DNA of 35,773 nucleotides, taken from contig NZ_NJAI01000001.1 of the NCBI RefSeq assembly GCF_002632725.1, positions 827,878 to 863,650 of the forward strand, given 5' to 3'. The DNA is from Xenorhabdus hominickii. Lineage in GTDB: Bacteria > Pseudomonadota > Gammaproteobacteria > Enterobacterales > Enterobacteriaceae. The notes beneath the pieces were generated by a model. It did no database searches. It was given only the letters and a program-made list of their open reading frames with translations, and was not told the DNA's origin. The position numbers and the translations under genes are program-made. Below, piece by piece: positions 21,949-32,252 of the stretch (positions within the stretch are counted from its first letter, which is position 1; the number at the start of each line of letters is the position of its first letter).

Positions 21949-21973
21949 GTTGATCGTTATATTTTTAACCAGA

Positions 21974-22414
21974 TCAGAGTAACTTTGCCCAATCTTTGAC
22001 CCATTCTTCGGCTGGATCTTCGGGAATTTCATGCTGCTGGATGTCTATTTCAAGTCGATCCCCGATCCGTTTTGCACCGAGATCTTTCAATAAGCGCTCT
22101 AATGATCTTATGGCTCCGCAGAATATGTCATATTCGGAACTGCCAATACCGACAGCTCCAAATGTCACATTACTTAGATCGGGTTGCTGTTGTGCGATCG
22201 TATCTGCCAGAGGTTGAAGATTTTCAGGTAAATCACCTGCTCCGTGTGTTGATGTAACTACAAGCCATAGCCCTTTTAGAGGAAGATCATCCAATGAAGG
22301 ACCATGTAACATCTTTGTGGAAAACCCGTCATTTTCTAAGATTTCAGCTATATGTTCGGCGACGTATTCGGCGCTGCCCATTGTACTGCCGCTGATTAAG
22401 GTTATTGTACTCAT
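21974..22414 (-). CDS. mioC: FMN-binding flavodoxin-like protein next to oriC
   Basis: MioC is a short-chain flavoprotein, reported to support biotin synthase activity in vitro. The 146-residue frame opens MSTITLISGSTMGSAEYVAE, the phosphate-binding loop for FMN. It has the flavodoxin signature TSTHGAGDLPEN and the aromatic loop GAVGIGSSEYDIFCGA. The ATG at 22414 with AAGGA five bases upstream is preferred over the longer frame from 22441. E. coli MioC has 147 residues. Its transcription runs towards oriC, only 25 bp from the last DnaA box, so initiation and transcription can interfere. Confidence 0.96.
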   Translation of the reverse strand: MSTITLISGSTMGSAEYVAEHIAEILENDGFSTKMLHGPSLDDLPLKGLWLVVTSTHGAGDLPENLQPLADTIAQQQPDLSNVTFGAVGIGSSEYDIFCGAIRSLERLLKDLGAKRIGDRLEIDIQQHEIPEDPAEEWVKDWAKLL

Positions 22415-22443
22415 CACGATCCTTGCTACATTAAAGAACAACT

Positions 22444-22483
22444 ATTGTACGCTGTGAATCTATTGGGATCTACCTGTGGATAA
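22444..22483 (-). promoter_or_regulatory. mioC promoter region with a consensus DnaA box
   Basis: On the minus strand a -10 TACAAT (22449-22444) lies 17 bp from a weak -35 TAGATC (22472-22467). A perfect DnaA box (22475-22483, TTATCCACA on the minus strand) sits just upstream of the -35. In E. coli DnaA represses mioC from such a box, so the same regulation is likely here. Confidence 0.65.
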
Positions 22484-22505
22484 TGTCTATCCGTAATTTT
22501 TCATC

Positions 22506-22967
22506 TTATGGCTTGATTGTCCTTGTTATCGGATTTTGCAGGGAGATCAAAGTTTCTGTTGACTGAATTTCATCAATAGTTTGGATCTTGTTGATAAGTA
22601 CATCTTGAAGGGCTTCGATGGATCGGCACATGACTTTAATGAAGATGCTGTAATGGCCCGTGGTGTAATAAACTTCTACGACTTCATCAAGCATATCGAG
22701 TTTCTTTAATGCTGCCGGATAGTCTTTGGCGCTTTTCAATATGATGCCGATAAAGCAGCACACATCGAAACCCAGCTGTTTAGCACTAATATCAACCCGA
22801 GTACCCGTAATGATCCCTGACTGCTTCATTTTTTCCACGCGAACATGAATTGTTCCCGGGCTGACTGCGAATTTTTTGGCCAATTCTGCGTAAGGTGTAC
22901 GCGCGTTCTCCATTAAAGCGTGAAGTATGTCACGGTCTAAATTGTCGATCTGATAAATTTCTGCCAT
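22506..22967 (-). CDS. asnC: Lrp/AsnC-family transcriptional regulator of asparagine synthesis
   Basis: AsnC activates asnA when asparagine is scarce. The 153-residue protein has an N-terminal winged helix-turn-helix (about residues 5-50, LDRDILHALMENARTPYAEL followed by SPGTIHVRVEKM). A C-terminal RAM ligand-binding domain includes VEVYYTTGHYSIFIKVMC. The ATG at 22967, with AAGGG six bases upstream, is chosen over the upstream ATG at 22997. It is divergent from asnA across a 165-bp AT-rich spacer that should hold both promoters and the AsnC site, which I could not delimit. Confidence 0.96.
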   Translation of the reverse strand: MAEIYQIDNLDRDILHALMENARTPYAELAKKFAVSPGTIHVRVEKMKQSGIITGTRVDISAKQLGFDVCCFIGIILKSAKDYPAALKKLDMLDEVVEVYYTTGHYSIFIKVMCRSIEALQDVLINKIQTIDEIQSTETLISLQNPITRTIKP

Positions 22968-23132
22968 TTTCAACCCTTGTTTTTGAATAATATTCATTTT
23001 TTTAGTGTAAAAATTATCGTTTATAAATAATATGCAATATTTTTATTATCAGATATTGAATTTATACCCTATTTTGTTGCTTAATCTATATCAACAGGAC
23101 ACAGAGTCACTAAAAATTTTGAGAGCAGCATC

Positions 23133-24125
23133 ATGAAAACATCCTTCATTGAAAAACAGCAGCAGATTAGTTTTGTAAAATCATACTTTTCACGTCTGCT
23201 AGAGAAACAACTTGGTTTAATTGAAGTTCAGGGGCCTATTCTGAGCCGCCTTGGTGATGGCACTCAAGATAACCTTTCTGGTCATGAAAAAGCCGTTCAG
23301 GTAAAAGTGAAAACATTACCGGACGCGACATTTGAAGTTGTTCATTCTCTGGCGAAATGGAAACGCAAAACATTAGGTCGCTTTGGTTTTCAAGCTGAGC
23401 AAGGGTTATATACCCACATGAAGGCGCTGCGTCCTGATGAAGATCGTCTAACTCCTATCCATTCTATTTTTGTTGATCAGTGGGATTGGGAGAAAACGAT
23501 GGGTGAAGGTCAACGTTCACTCGACTATTTAAAACAGACAGTAGGTAAGATCTACGAAGCAATAAAAGAAACACAACAAGCAGTAAGTAAGGAATTTGGT
23601 TTGGCACTGTTCCTGCCAGACCAAATTCACTTTATCCACAGTGAAGAGCTTCTGAAACGTTACCCTGATCTGGATGCTAAAGGTCGTGAGCGTGAGGCTG
23701 CCAAAGAATTTGGTGCAATTTTCCTGATGGGGATTGGCGGTAAGCTGTCTGATGCTCAGGCACATGATGTCCGCGCTCCGGATTATGACGATTGGACAAC
23801 ACCAAACAGTGATGGTTTCTTTGGTCTGAACGGCGACATTATTGTTTGGAACCCTGTATTGCAGGATGCTTTTGAAATTTCTTCAATGGGTATCCGAGTT
23901 GATGCAGAGACCTTGCAACGCCAGCTTGCGTTAAGCGGTGATGAAGATCGCCTGCAATATGACTGGCATCAGGCACTGATCAAAGGCGATATGCCACAGT
24001 CTATTGGTGGTGGTATTGGACAATCACGTTTGGTGATGCTGATGCTGCAAATGGCACATATTGGACAGGTTCAGTGTGGTGTTTGGTCACCAGAGATTAT
24101 TGAATCAGTTGAAGGTGTTTTATAA
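23133..24125 (+). CDS. asnA: Aspartate--ammonia ligase (asparagine synthetase A)
   Basis: AsnA makes asparagine from aspartate, ammonia and ATP; it resembles the catalytic domain of class II aminoacyl-tRNA synthetases. The 330 residues equal the E. coli length. Conserved segments include [32 protein letters not shown] and the C-terminal [16 protein letters not shown], which corresponds to class II motif 3. It is expressed divergently from its regulator asnC. It converges with viaA, with no clear terminator between. Confidence 0.98.
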   Translation: MKTSFIEKQQQISFVKSYFSRLLEKQLGLIEVQGPILSRLGDGTQDNLSGHEKAVQVKVKTLPDATFEVVHSLAKWKRKTLGRFGFQAEQGLYTHMKALRPDEDRLTPIHSIFVDQWDWEKTMGEGQRSLDYLKQTVGKIYEAIKETQQAVSKEFGLALFLPDQIHFIHSEELLKRYPDLDAKGREREAAKEFGAIFLMGIGGKLSDAQAHDVRAPDYDDWTTPNSDGFFGLNGDIIVWNPVLQDAFEISSMGIRVDAETLQRQLALSGDEDRLQYDWHQALIKGDMPQSIGGGIGQSRLVMLMLQMAHIGQVQCGVWSPEIIESVEGVL

Positions 24126-24177
24126 GGTCTTAAGCTTTGGCTTTAAGGTTTAGGTTTCAAGATTTAGTTTTTAAAGT

Positions 24178-25635
24178 TTAATGCTGCCACCTTCGCTTTA
24201 AACGGCTTGTAAGCCCGGTATCGAAATGCCAAATATGATCGAATATTCGCATAATACCGGGTTTTCCATAATGGGAAAGGGAAATCGCATGGAAGCGATG
24301 TAGTTGGTTCTGTTGTAGGTTTTTTATCTGATGGATTAGAGTGTCCGGCAAACGTTGGGCAATGAAATCTGAAATCACAACAGCATCAGCATCTTTCCAG
24401 ATTTTTTCTTTCATTTTATCCACCGTTGCATTTAAACAAGATGTCAGGTCGGTTCCTCCCCTGAACGTTTGTCCTAGAAAATGCACAGCCTGAGTGAGTC
24501 CATCCGATGATGTTAAGTCATAGTGAATGATCTCTGTCGAGAACAGCATGATATGACAGTGACGATTATCCACCAGCGCAATACGCATCAAAGCCAAACA
24601 AAATGCTTTTGCACATTGTTCATTAAACCCACCCATAGAACCAGAAGTATCAACACAAACAATAAATGGTCCCCGTGGTTGTTTTTCATTGTGATGATGG
24701 ATAACCGGTTTTAATACGGTTCTTGGCTGCCAGTTATCCCCTTGCAGGCGATAGGAGAGTAACCTCTTCTCCATCAGCCGCCGATAAAATTCATATTCCA
24801 ACTCTTCAATGCCTAACATGGCCATTTCAGTCGGTAAAAGTCGCAAAATATCATCACCTTGTCTGATTCCACTGACTTGTTCTGGTACGGTATCCGGCAT
24901 TTTCTCGAGCTGAGTGAATGGTTCAAGAATATGGCTTTCTTCTGGAATTGATTTAGCGGTTTGGCTGCGGCCCAGTAATTGCGTCAGTTTTTCCAGTTCA
25001 GGTTGCTGTCTGAGAAAGTCTGCGTAAAGGGTGAATAGTTTCGTATTGTGCGGAGTCAGATGAAGCTGGCCTTTGCTCATATCCCATAATCGACCCGCGG
25101 AGCGATCATTGTGATCAAATATCGGATCAAGATTGCTGCTGAGAATCAGTTGCTTCTGGATCTCTGCCAATAATTGCTCTTTTTCTTGTTCCAATAATTC
25201 TTTATTAAATGCTGTTACTTGTAGGATCAATTGAATGCGCCAGTGCTGCATAAACAACATTTGTCCTGAGTGGGAGTGAATGGATAATGTCTGGAGCAGT
25301 GTGTTAGCTTCACCGACAAAGGGGGATTCGAATTGTTGAAGTTTTTTTATGATATCAGGTAGCTTTTGATAAAAATCAGTCATATTGGCGGTTTGCAGGT
25401 TTTGATATAATTTGAACTCTTCGGCCAATGGGGCTGGTATCAGCGCTTCTTTTATTCTTTGCTGTAATGTTTGCTGCCATGCCGGAAGATCTTTCAGAAA
25501 TGCTTGCTTAAGTCTTGGAAATTTATCAAAGAAAATAATCAATTGAGGAGTGCTTAATAACGCTAAAATGATCTCTTCGATCAGCTCATCTTCATTGATA
25601 GAGAGCATGAGATCGAGTGTGGTCAACTTTAACAT
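24178..25635 (-). CDS. viaA: VWA-domain partner of RavA
   Basis: ViaA is a von Willebrand factor A protein that partners the RavA ATPase; in E. coli the pair is linked to the lysine decarboxylase/stringent response and to respiratory complex maturation and aminoglycoside sensitivity. The 485-residue protein has an alpha-helical N-terminal domain and a C-terminal VWA domain with a full metal-ion-dependent adhesion site: D329, S331 and S333 in [10 protein letters not shown]395 in RGGTDL, and D423 in VVISDF. Its start lies one base after the ravA stop, so they form one transcription unit. Confidence 0.96.
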   Translation of the reverse strand: MLKLTTLDLMLSINEDELIEEIILALLSTPQLIIFFDKFPRLKQAFLKDLPAWQQTLQQRIKEALIPAPLAEEFKLYQNLQTANMTDFYQKLPDIIKKLQQFESPFVGEANTLLQTLSIHSHSGQMLFMQHWRIQLILQVTAFNKELLEQEKEQLLAEIQKQLILSSNLDPIFDHNDRSAGRLWDMSKGQLHLTPHNTKLFTLYADFLRQQPELEKLTQLLGRSQTAKSIPEESHILEPFTQLEKMPDTVPEQVSGIRQGDDILRLLPTEMAMLGIEELEYEFYRRLMEKRLLSYRLQGDNWQPRTVLKPVIHHHNEKQPRGPFIVCVDTSGSMGGFNEQCAKAFCLALMRIALVDNRHCHIMLFSTEIIHYDLTSSDGLTQAVHFLGQTFRGGTDLTSCLNATVDKMKEKIWKDADAVVISDFIAQRLPDTLIHQIKNLQQNQLHRFHAISLSHYGKPGIMRIFDHIWHFDTGLTSRLKRRWQH

Positions 25636-25636
25636 G

Positions 25637-27157
25637 TCATTCTCCCATTTTTGATCTCAATTGTTTCAGCTTTTCGGTTAATTGAAGAAAACTTTGTTCA
25701 ATGTCGGCAAGCCAATGTTCTTCAATAAATAAACAAGGTTGATGCTGGCTGAATAATTGGCGTTGCTGCTGAATTTCATCGCTGATGGGGAGCAGTTTTG
25801 CATTCCACTCGCTATGGTTTCGTTTACTGCTGTTTTTTTCTGAAGTTGCCGGTTTTTGCTCTGTCTGACAGAGGAGGGCACTATTGCGGCTAATATCCAG
25901 CACTTCAATTTGATGTTTTTCGTTTATTTCTACTGAGATAGTTTGTGGAAAACCAATACCATTTAAGCGAGCGGGCAATCCCCCTGTATTATTTTTTAGT
26001 GTGTCTTCCAGTGACTTTTTATCTATTTCAATGAAATTAACCTCAATATCATGAAGATGTAATGAAGGATGCAAAAACAGCGTCAATTTTTCATCTTTAA
26101 TATGTTCGGGCAGAGAGTAAAGGATCTTACGGCCGAAAAGTGATGTTTTATTGAGTAGCTGCAAGGGATGATGGCTATTTTCATCTTGATTAGATTGTAC
26201 CCATTGCTGGTATAACTTTTCTATTTTCTGTATTAAAGCGTTTTGTTGATAGGCTTGTTCTGTCAATAAAGCATGCAGGAATTGAGGCAACAATTTTAGT
26301 GTGTTTAAATCATGCCATAGGCAATCTTTTAACAATGCCAAATCTAGCGGCGATACTGTATTTCGGCCGCTGAAAAGGGAGCTGGCCTGCAATAAGCGGA
26401 TAGCTTTTTTCCAGCGCCGATCTGAAATGTAAGAGAGATGTTCTGTAGCATTCAGTTGTTGGCGTAGTTGATAAATCAGCTCGAAAATGTGATCCGGCAG
26501 GAGAATGTGGTTGATCATATCTTGCCATTGATAGAACTCTTCATCAGTGATCTGAATATGAGGCGGAACAGGATTGTTGTTTTCATTGTTTCGATCAGTG
26601 AGTAATGCCCGAAAGCTTTTCTTTTCTTTAATCTTATCTAGCCAGATTCGGATCAATATACGATCGTAAAGTGCTTCCAGGCTGTTATCTGTATCGGGTA
26701 GCTCATTAGATGCTGTCACCAGTAAGCGCATTGGCAGCTGTTCTTCTTGGTTGCCATTCCTGAATTTTTTTTCATTGATAGCCGTCAGTAGTGTATTGAG
26801 AATAGCGGGGCCTGCTTTCCAAATTTCATCAAGAAAAACAACTTCCGCTTCCGGTAAGTAGCCTTCAGTAAGACGTTGGTAACGTCCTTCGTCTTTGAGT
26901 GCTCGAATGGAAAGGGGGCCAAAAATCTCTTCTGGTGTGGAAAAGCGCGTCATTAGATATTCAAAAGCATGTGCATTCTGAAATGCGAACTTGATTCGAC
27001 GGGCGATAAGGCTTTTAGCTATTCCAGGCGGCCCAAGAAGAAAAACACTTTCTCCACATAAAGCGGCTAATAGACAAAGGCGAATGGCTTGTTGTCTTTC
27101 ATATAAGCCACTTTCTAGACATTGGCTTAACTGGGATATTTTCTCGGCCAATTGCAT
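25637..27157 (-). CDS. ravA: MoxR-type AAA+ regulatory ATPase
   Basis: RavA is a hexameric MoxR-family AAA+ ATPase that in E. coli binds lysine decarboxylase LdcI and acts with ViaA. The 506-residue protein shows Walker A GPPGIAKS at 42-49, Walker B VVFLDE with D110 and E111, and a sensor 1 asparagine in [11 protein letters not shown]. The C-terminal third is a poorly conserved region corresponding to the LARA and triple-helical domains. A 275-bp gap separates it from the divergent rbs operon. In E. coli kup lies there, but no kup-like frame exists here. Confidence 0.96.
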   Translation of the reverse strand: MQLAEKISQLSQCLESGLYERQQAIRLCLLAALCGESVFLLGPPGIAKSLIARRIKFAFQNAHAFEYLMTRFSTPEEIFGPLSIRALKDEGRYQRLTEGYLPEAEVVFLDEIWKAGPAILNTLLTAINEKKFRNGNQEEQLPMRLLVTASNELPDTDNSLEALYDRILIRIWLDKIKEKKSFRALLTDRNNENNNPVPPHIQITDEEFYQWQDMINHILLPDHIFELIYQLRQQLNATEHLSYISDRRWKKAIRLLQASSLFSGRNTVSPLDLALLKDCLWHDLNTLKLLPQFLHALLTEQAYQQNALIQKIEKLYQQWVQSNQDENSHHPLQLLNKTSLFGRKILYSLPEHIKDEKLTLFLHPSLHLHDIEVNFIEIDKKSLEDTLKNNTGGLPARLNGIGFPQTISVEINEKHQIEVLDISRNSALLCQTEQKPATSEKNSSKRNHSEWNAKLLPISDEIQQQRQLFSQHQPCLFIEEHWLADIEQSFLQLTEKLKQLRSKMGE

Positions 27158-27331
27158 ATTATGTACACCATGGTTCGGATAGTTTCCTCCCTTTATTTAT
27201 AGATAAAATTCAATCTATGCAAAGATTTTGATGATGTTTTATTCAGATTTACACATAGGTTAAAAAAATCGATTCAGCCTAACCTATTCAATAAGTTAAT
27301 TTTTTTATTCATTTATCTCCTTCTTAAACGC

Positions 27332-27347
27332 TTTTATGATGATCACA
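27332..27347. promoter_or_regulatory. Candidate CRP site of the rbs operon
   Basis: TTTTA-TGATGA-TCACA has one perfect half-site and a second half matching at three of five positions. Its centre is about 60 bp upstream of the predicted rbs start, the position of class I CRP activation. Catabolite control of ribose genes is established in E. coli; this individual site is inferred. Confidence 0.45.
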
Positions 27348-27364
27348 TTTTTGTATCAACAGTG

Positions 27365-27392
27365 TTGTCTTTGGTATTTAGCTTTATATGAT
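27365..27392 (+). promoter_or_regulatory. rbs operon promoter
   Basis: The -35 TTGTCT (27365-27370) and the -10 TATGAT (27387-27392) are 16 bp apart. Transcription would begin near 27399, at the edge of the RbsR operator, leaving a short leader of about 33 bases before rbsD. Confidence 0.65.
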
Positions 27393-27398
27393 GGCTAG

Positions 27399-27418
27399 TT
27401 AGCGAAACGTTTCGCTAA
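27399..27418. promoter_or_regulatory. RbsR operator
   Basis: TTAGCGAAACGTTTCGCTAA is a perfect 20-bp palindrome with the AAACGTTT core of LacI-family operators and is almost identical to the E. coli rbs operator. It overlaps the predicted transcription start, so bound RbsR should block the promoter until ribose relieves it. Confidence 0.9.
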
Positions 27419-27431
27419 GAGGCTTATAAAA

Positions 27432-27851
27432 ATGAAAAAAGGCGTTTTATTACATTCTGATATTTCAGCCGTTATTTCTCGTTTGGGACACACTGATCAG
27501 ATTACAATCAGTGATGCAGGGTTACCGATCCCGTCGTCTACCCAGAGAATTGATTTAGCGCTAACCCAGGGAACCCCCAATCTGTTATCTGTTTTTGATG
27601 TTGTTGTTCAGGAAGTACAAGTTGAAGCGGCTATTTTGGCCGCTGAAATTATTGAACACAATCCTCAAATACATGAGCAAATCATCAAGCGTATTGCTGA
27701 TCTCGAAATACAACAGGGAAATGCAATTGCGATAAAGTATGTCAGTCATAGCATTCTGAAAGCAAAAACAGAGAAAAGCAAAGCGGTTATTCGTACAGGA
27801 GAATGTTCTCCTTATGCCAATATCCTCCTTTGCTCTGGCGTAACTTTCTGA
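27432..27851 (+). CDS. rbsD: D-ribose pyranase
   Basis: RbsD interconverts the pyranose and furanose forms of ribose so the sugar can be phosphorylated by RbsK. The 139-residue protein opens [20 protein letters not shown], with the catalytic His20, and has ISDAGLPIP and the C-terminal [17 protein letters not shown]. It is the first gene of the operon and starts 7 bp before rbsA. Confidence 0.97.
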   Translation: MKKGVLLHSDISAVISRLGHTDQITISDAGLPIPSSTQRIDLALTQGTPNLLSVFDVVVQEVQVEAAILAAEIIEHNPQIHEQIIKRIADLEIQQGNAIAIKYVSHSILKAKTEKSKAVIRTGECSPYANILLCSGVTF

Positions 27852-27858
27852 GGTTATT

Positions 27859-29379
27859 ATGGAGCCATTACTGGAGTTAAAGGGGATTGATAAAGCTTTC
27901 CCCGGAGTTAAAGCACTGTCAGAGGCAGCACTCCGTGTTTATCCCGGAAAAGTGATGGCATTAGTCGGCGAAAATGGCGCTGGCAAATCCACGATGATGA
28001 AAATATTGACCGGTATTTATACAAAAGATGCCGGCACGATCCGTTATTGTGGGCAAGATGTGGTTTTCGTTAGTCCCAAATCATCTCAGGAAGCCGGTAT
28101 TGGCATTATTCATCAAGAGTTGAATCTCATCTCTCAACTGACAATTGCAGAAAATATTTTTCTGGGCCGTGAATTCGTCAATCAACTGGGCATTATCAAT
28201 TGGAAAAAAATGTATGAAGAAGCCGATAATTTGCTGAGACGTTTAAATATCCGTTATAGCAGCCATTGGCTTGTTTCTGAATTGTCCATTGGTGAACAGC
28301 AAATGGTAGAAATCGCCAAGGTGCTGAGTTTCCAATCCAAAGTCATCATTATGGATGAACCCACCGGTGCCCTGACTGATACCGAAACTGAATCCTTATT
28401 TCATATTATACGGGAACTGAAAGCGCAAGGATGTGGCATTGTCTATATTTCCCATCGCTTGAAAGAGCTTTTTGAAATTTGTGATGATGTGACGGTATTA
28501 CGCGATGGGCAATTTATTGGTGAACAGCCCATTAGTGCTCTGAATGAAGAGCAATTGATCGAAATGATGGTGGGGCGAAAGCTTGGTGAGCAATATCCTC
28601 GTTTGGTTCTACCGCGTGGTAAAAAGCGGTTGGAGATTAGAAACCTGTCTGGCTCTGTGATCAAAAATGTCAGTTTTTCCCTGTATAGCGGCGAGATTTT
28701 GGGAATATCTGGTTTGATGGGCGCAGGTCGTACAGAATTGATGAAGGTTATATACGGGGCGTTGTCGAAAACTGAAGGTCAGATCTTGCTGGATGGAAAA
28801 CCTCTAACTATCCGAAATCCACAAGAAGGATTGGCCAACGGTATTGTCTATATCTCAGAAGATCGTAAGCGTGATGGATTAGTCTTAAGTATGTCTGTTA
28901 AAGAGAATATGTCCCTCACAGCATTACACAACTTCCTCCGATATTCTTCTTTTTTGAATCATCCCGCCGAACAAAAAGCTGTTGCCGATTTTATCAAGTT
29001 ATTCAATATAAAAACGTCTTCAATGGAACAGACGATAGGGTTGCTCTCTGGTGGCAATCAGCAGAAAGTGGCGATCGCCCGTGGGTTGATGACTCGTCCA
29101 AAAGTCTTAATCCTTGATGAACCAACCCGAGGTGTGGATGTAGGGGCGAAAAAAGAAATTTATCAATTGATCAACCAATTTAAAAAAGAAGGCCTGAGCA
29201 TTATTTTGGTCTCTTCTGAGATGCCGGAAGTGATGGGAATGAGTGATCGCATTCTGGTCATGCATGAAGGTAGAATCCGCGGGGAATTCAGTGCGGATAG
29301 TGTATCTCAGGCAGCGTTGATGGCCGCTGCTGTTGGCAAACAATATGGTGTACTCAAAGAGAATGGATATGAATTCTAA
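27859..29379 (+). CDS. rbsA: Ribose ABC transporter, ATP-binding subunit
   Basis: RbsA powers ribose import and contains two fused ATPase domains. The first has Walker [10 protein letters not shown] at 37-45, the signature [13 protein letters not shown] and Walker B VIIMDEPT. The second has a degenerate P-loop ([11 protein letters not shown]) and the signature [13 protein letters not shown] with [13 protein letters not shown]. The degenerate second site is a normal property of sugar importers of this type. It has 506 residues against 501 in E. coli and overlaps rbsC by about 11 bp. Confidence 0.98.
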   Translation: MEPLLELKGIDKAFPGVKALSEAALRVYPGKVMALVGENGAGKSTMMKILTGIYTKDAGTIRYCGQDVVFVSPKSSQEAGIGIIHQELNLISQLTIAENIFLGREFVNQLGIINWKKMYEEADNLLRRLNIRYSSHWLVSELSIGEQQMVEIAKVLSFQSKVIIMDEPTGALTDTETESLFHIIRELKAQGCGIVYISHRLKELFEICDDVTVLRDGQFIGEQPISALNEEQLIEMMVGRKLGEQYPRLVLPRGKKRLEIRNLSGSVIKNVSFSLYSGEILGISGLMGAGRTELMKVIYGALSKTEGQILLDGKPLTIRNPQEGLANGIVYISEDRKRDGLVLSMSVKENMSLTALHNFLRYSSFLNHPAEQKAVADFIKLFNIKTSSMEQTIGLLSGGNQQKVAIARGLMTRPKVLILDEPTRGVDVGAKKEIYQLINQFKKEGLSIILVSSEMPEVMGMSDRILVMHEGRIRGEFSADSVSQAALMAAAVGKQYGVLKENGYEF

Positions 29380-30340
29380 TACGGCTCCAACCTCTAGACG
29401 TTGGCTTACAAAAGCATGGCTGATGGAGCAGAAGTCACTCATTGCATTATTGTTACTGATTGCCGTGGTTTCTTCCCTTAGCCCCAATTTTTTCACATTG
29501 AATAACCTGTTTAACATCCTCCAACAAACTTCCGTCAACGCTATTATAGCCGTGGGCATGACCTTGGTTATCCTGATTTCGGGGATTGATTTATCTGTTG
29601 GTTCTTTATTGGCACTGACTGGCGCGGTAGCGGCATCTATGGTGGGGGCGGAAGTTAATGCATTGGTGGCTGTTGCTGGCGCACTGGCATTGGGAGCGGC
29701 AATTGGCACATGTACTGGAATTATTGTAGCGAAAGGTAAAGTTCAGGCATTTATTGCGACTCTGGTAATGATGCTATTGCTGCGTGGCGTCACCAGAGTT
29801 TATACCGACGGCAGTCCAATAAATACAGGCTTTAGTGACAACACCGATCTGTTTGGCTGGTTTGGTATTGGGCGGCCACTAGGTATTCCGACACCAGTAT
29901 GGATCATGTTGGTGGTTTTTATCGCCGCTTGGTATGTCCTACATCACACTCGTATTGGTCGTTACATTTACGCGTTAGGCGGAAATGAATCTGCAACACG
30001 TTTATCAGGTATTAACGTTGATAAAATAAAAATAATTGTTTATTCCCTATGTGGCCTATTGGCAGCACTGGCAAGCATTATCGAAGTTGCTCGACTATCT
30101 TCTGCCCAGCCTATGGCCGGAAGCGGCTATGAACTGGATGCCATTGCTGCAGTTGTACTAGGAGGAACCAGTTTGGCTGGGGGGAAGGGGCGAATTGTTG
30201 GGACGTTGATTGGTGCGCTGATTTTAGGTTTTTTGAATAATGGATTGAACTTATTAGGTATTTCTTCCAACTACCAGATGATCGTCAAGGCAGTTGTGAT
30301 TTTACTGGCGGTCTTGGTTGATAACAAAAGTAGTAAGTAA
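29369..30340 (+). CDS. rbsC: Ribose ABC transporter, permease
   Basis: RbsC forms the homodimeric membrane channel for ribose. The 323-residue protein has about eight to ten hydrophobic segments. Conserved permease segments include [16 protein letters not shown] and [16 protein letters not shown], where RbsA couples, and [20 protein letters not shown]. An open frame begins at 29333, but the ATG at 29369, with GAG about eight bases upstream, gives the normal family length. The start overlaps the end of rbsA, suggesting translational coupling. Confidence 0.96.
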   Translation: MNSNTAPTSRRWLTKAWLMEQKSLIALLLLIAVVSSLSPNFFTLNNLFNILQQTSVNAIIAVGMTLVILISGIDLSVGSLLALTGAVAASMVGAEVNALVAVAGALALGAAIGTCTGIIVAKGKVQAFIATLVMMLLLRGVTRVYTDGSPINTGFSDNTDLFGWFGIGRPLGIPTPVWIMLVVFIAAWYVLHHTRIGRYIYALGGNESATRLSGINVDKIKIIVYSLCGLLAALASIIEVARLSSAQPMAGSGYELDAIAAVVLGGTSLAGGKGRIVGTLIGALILGFLNNGLNLLGISSNYQMIVKAVVILLAVLVDNKSSK

Positions 30341-30364
30341 CCTCACCCTACAGGAAAAAACAAC

Positions 30365-31255
30365 ATGAAAATGAAGAAACTGGCAACTATTCTCTTTGCC
30401 ATGGCATTAAGTGCCACCATGAGCGCGAATGCATTGGCGAAAGATAGTATTGCATTGGTTATTTCAACGTTGAATAACCCCTTCTTTGTCACCATGAAAG
30501 ATAGTGCACAGAAAGAAGCTGATAAGCTTGGATACAACTTGATTGTGCTTGATTCTCAGGATAATCCGGCAAAAGAGTTGGCCAATGTACAGGATTTGAC
30601 GGTTCGTGGCATAAAATTGATGTTAATTAATCCAACCGACTCGGATGCCGTTGGTAATGCAGTAATCATGGCAAATAAGGCGAATATTCCGGTTATCACT
30701 CTTGACCGTTCAGCGTATAAGGGCAATGTTATCAGCTATATCACTTCCGATAGCCGTTTAGGTGCCAAAATGGCCGCTGATTTTATCGCTGGAAAATTAG
30801 GTAATGATGTTAAGGTCATTCAATTGGAAGGTATTCCAGGAACTTCAGGTGCGCGTGAACGTGGTGAAGGTTTTGGTCAGGCAGCCCAAAAGCACAAATT
30901 CAATATGTTGGCTAGTCAGCCCGCTGATTATGATCGCACAAAGGGGATGAATGTCATGCAAAATTTGCTGACAGCTCATCCGTCAGTACAAGCCGTTTTC
31001 GCTCAAAATGATGAAATGGCTCTAGGTGCATTGCGAGCGTTGCAGACAGCCGGTAAAGAAGATGTGCTGGTTGTCGGATTCGATGGCACTGACGATGCTC
31101 TTAAGGCTGTACAGAGCGGTAAATTGGGAGCAACGATCGCACAGCGTCCAGATCAAATTGGTATTATCGGCGTTCAGACTGCGGACAAAGTGTTAAAAGG
31201 TGAAAAAGTTGACGCCACCATTCCGGTTGAACTGAGATTAGTTGTTAAGAAATAA
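30365..31255 (+). CDS. rbsB: Periplasmic ribose-binding protein
   Basis: RbsB captures ribose in the periplasm and delivers it to RbsA-RbsC; it also presents ribose to the Trg chemoreceptor where that exists. A signal peptide occupies residues 1-25 (basic MKMKK start, hydrophobic core, ALA at the cleavage site before KDSIALVIS). Ligand-contacting segments such as [11 protein letters not shown]-like repeats and [15 protein letters not shown] are conserved. The mature domain is a type I periplasmic fold. It is followed by a hairpin that may set the steady-state level of this abundant component. Confidence 0.97.
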   Translation: MKMKKLATILFAMALSATMSANALAKDSIALVISTLNNPFFVTMKDSAQKEADKLGYNLIVLDSQDNPAKELANVQDLTVRGIKLMLINPTDSDAVGNAVIMANKANIPVITLDRSAYKGNVISYITSDSRLGAKMAADFIAGKLGNDVKVIQLEGIPGTSGARERGEGFGQAAQKHKFNMLASQPADYDRTKGMNVMQNLLTAHPSVQAVFAQNDEMALGALRALQTAGKEDVLVVGFDGTDDALKAVQSGKLGATIAQRPDQIGIIGVQTADKVLKGEKVDATIPVELRLVVKK

Positions 31256-31267
31256 TCAACATTATTC

Positions 31268-31303
31268 ATGCAGCTATTAGTTTTTATGGCTGCATTATTT
31301 TTA
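31268..31303 (+). terminator. Attenuating hairpin between rbsB and rbsK
   Basis: ATGCAGC (31268-31274) and GCTGCAT (31289-31295) pair perfectly around a 14-nt loop, followed by the T-rich TATTTTTA. The stem is only 7 bp, so partial termination or 3'-end stabilisation of rbsDACB mRNA is more likely than full termination. That would favour transporter over kinase and repressor expression. Confidence 0.4.
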
Positions 31304-31319
31304 TACAGGAATAAATGTA

Positions 31320-32249
31320 ATGAATATGGCAAAACTGGTGGTGATGGGTAGCATCAATGCGGATCACATCTTGAACCTAGAACATTTCCCTCATCCTGGG
31401 GAAACTGTGGTAGGGAAACAATATCAAGTTGCATTTGGAGGTAAAGGTGCAAATCAGGCGGTCGCTGCGGGTCGTTGTGGCGCTGACATTACATTTATAG
31501 CTTGTATTGGTCAGGATGATATCGGTGAGCGTATTCGCCAGCAACTGGCGAAAGATAAAATTAATACCTCATCAATTGAAATTATTGAGGGAGCAACAAC
31601 GGGTGTAGCCCTGATTTTCGTCAATCAACAGGGTGAAAATGTCATTGGCATTAGCGCAGGGGCAAATGAGGCCTTAACATCAGAATATTTCCTCCGACAT
31701 GAGCAGGTTGTCAAAGATGCTGATGCTCTTCTGTTACAGCTTGAAACACCATTAGATACAGTACTGCTGGCTGCGGAAACGGCTAAAAAGCATGGCACCA
31801 AGGTGATCTTAAATCCCGCTCCAGCCCAAAAAATTTCAGATCAGCTACTTTCTCAGGTGGATATCATTACACCAAATGAAACAGAAGCGGAGTATTTGAC
31901 CGGGATCTCTGTGACAGATGATATTGGGGCGAAAAAGGCCGCTCAGGTTTTACATAATAAAGGTATAAAGACAGTCATTATCACATTGGGTAGCCGAGGG
32001 GTATGGCTGAGTGAGCAAGCTCAGTCTGGCAAAATGGTTCTCGGGTTTAAAGTAAAGGCAATCGATACGATTGCAGCGGGTGATACATTTAATGGTGCTT
32101 TGGTCACGGGCTTATTGGAAGGAAAAGAAATGTTATCAGCAATTCGCTTTGCTCATGCTGCGGCTGCGATTGCTGTGACACGTCAAGGCGCACAGCCTTC
32201 TGTCCCGTGGCGAAGTGAAATTGATGCATTTTTAGTTGAACAGGACTAA
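31320..32249 (+). CDS. rbsK: Ribokinase
   Basis: RbsK phosphorylates ribose to ribose-5-phosphate, which feeds the pentose phosphate pathway. The 309-residue PfkB-family kinase has the ribose-binding GSINADH and the GGKGANQAVAAGR signature starting near residue 40. The second signature DTIAAGDTFNG carries the catalytic base D255. Length equals the E. coli enzyme. It starts after AGGA at a 9-base spacing and ends 3 bp before rbsR. Confidence 0.98.
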   Translation: MNMAKLVVMGSINADHILNLEHFPHPGETVVGKQYQVAFGGKGANQAVAAGRCGADITFIACIGQDDIGERIRQQLAKDKINTSSIEIIEGATTGVALIFVNQQGENVIGISAGANEALTSEYFLRHEQVVKDADALLLQLETPLDTVLLAAETAKKHGTKVILNPAPAQKISDQLLSQVDIITPNETEAEYLTGISVTDDIGAKKAAQVLHNKGIKTVIITLGSRGVWLSEQAQSGKMVLGFKVKAIDTIAAGDTFNGALVTGLLEGKEMLSAIRFAHAAAAIAVTRQGAQPSVPWRSEIDAFLVEQD

Positions 32250-32252
32250 TGC

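Noticed and set aside
29107..29709. 200-residue minus-strand frame opposite rbsA and rbsC
   Set aside because: Entirely antisense to two well-identified transporter genes; long only because of their codon pattern.
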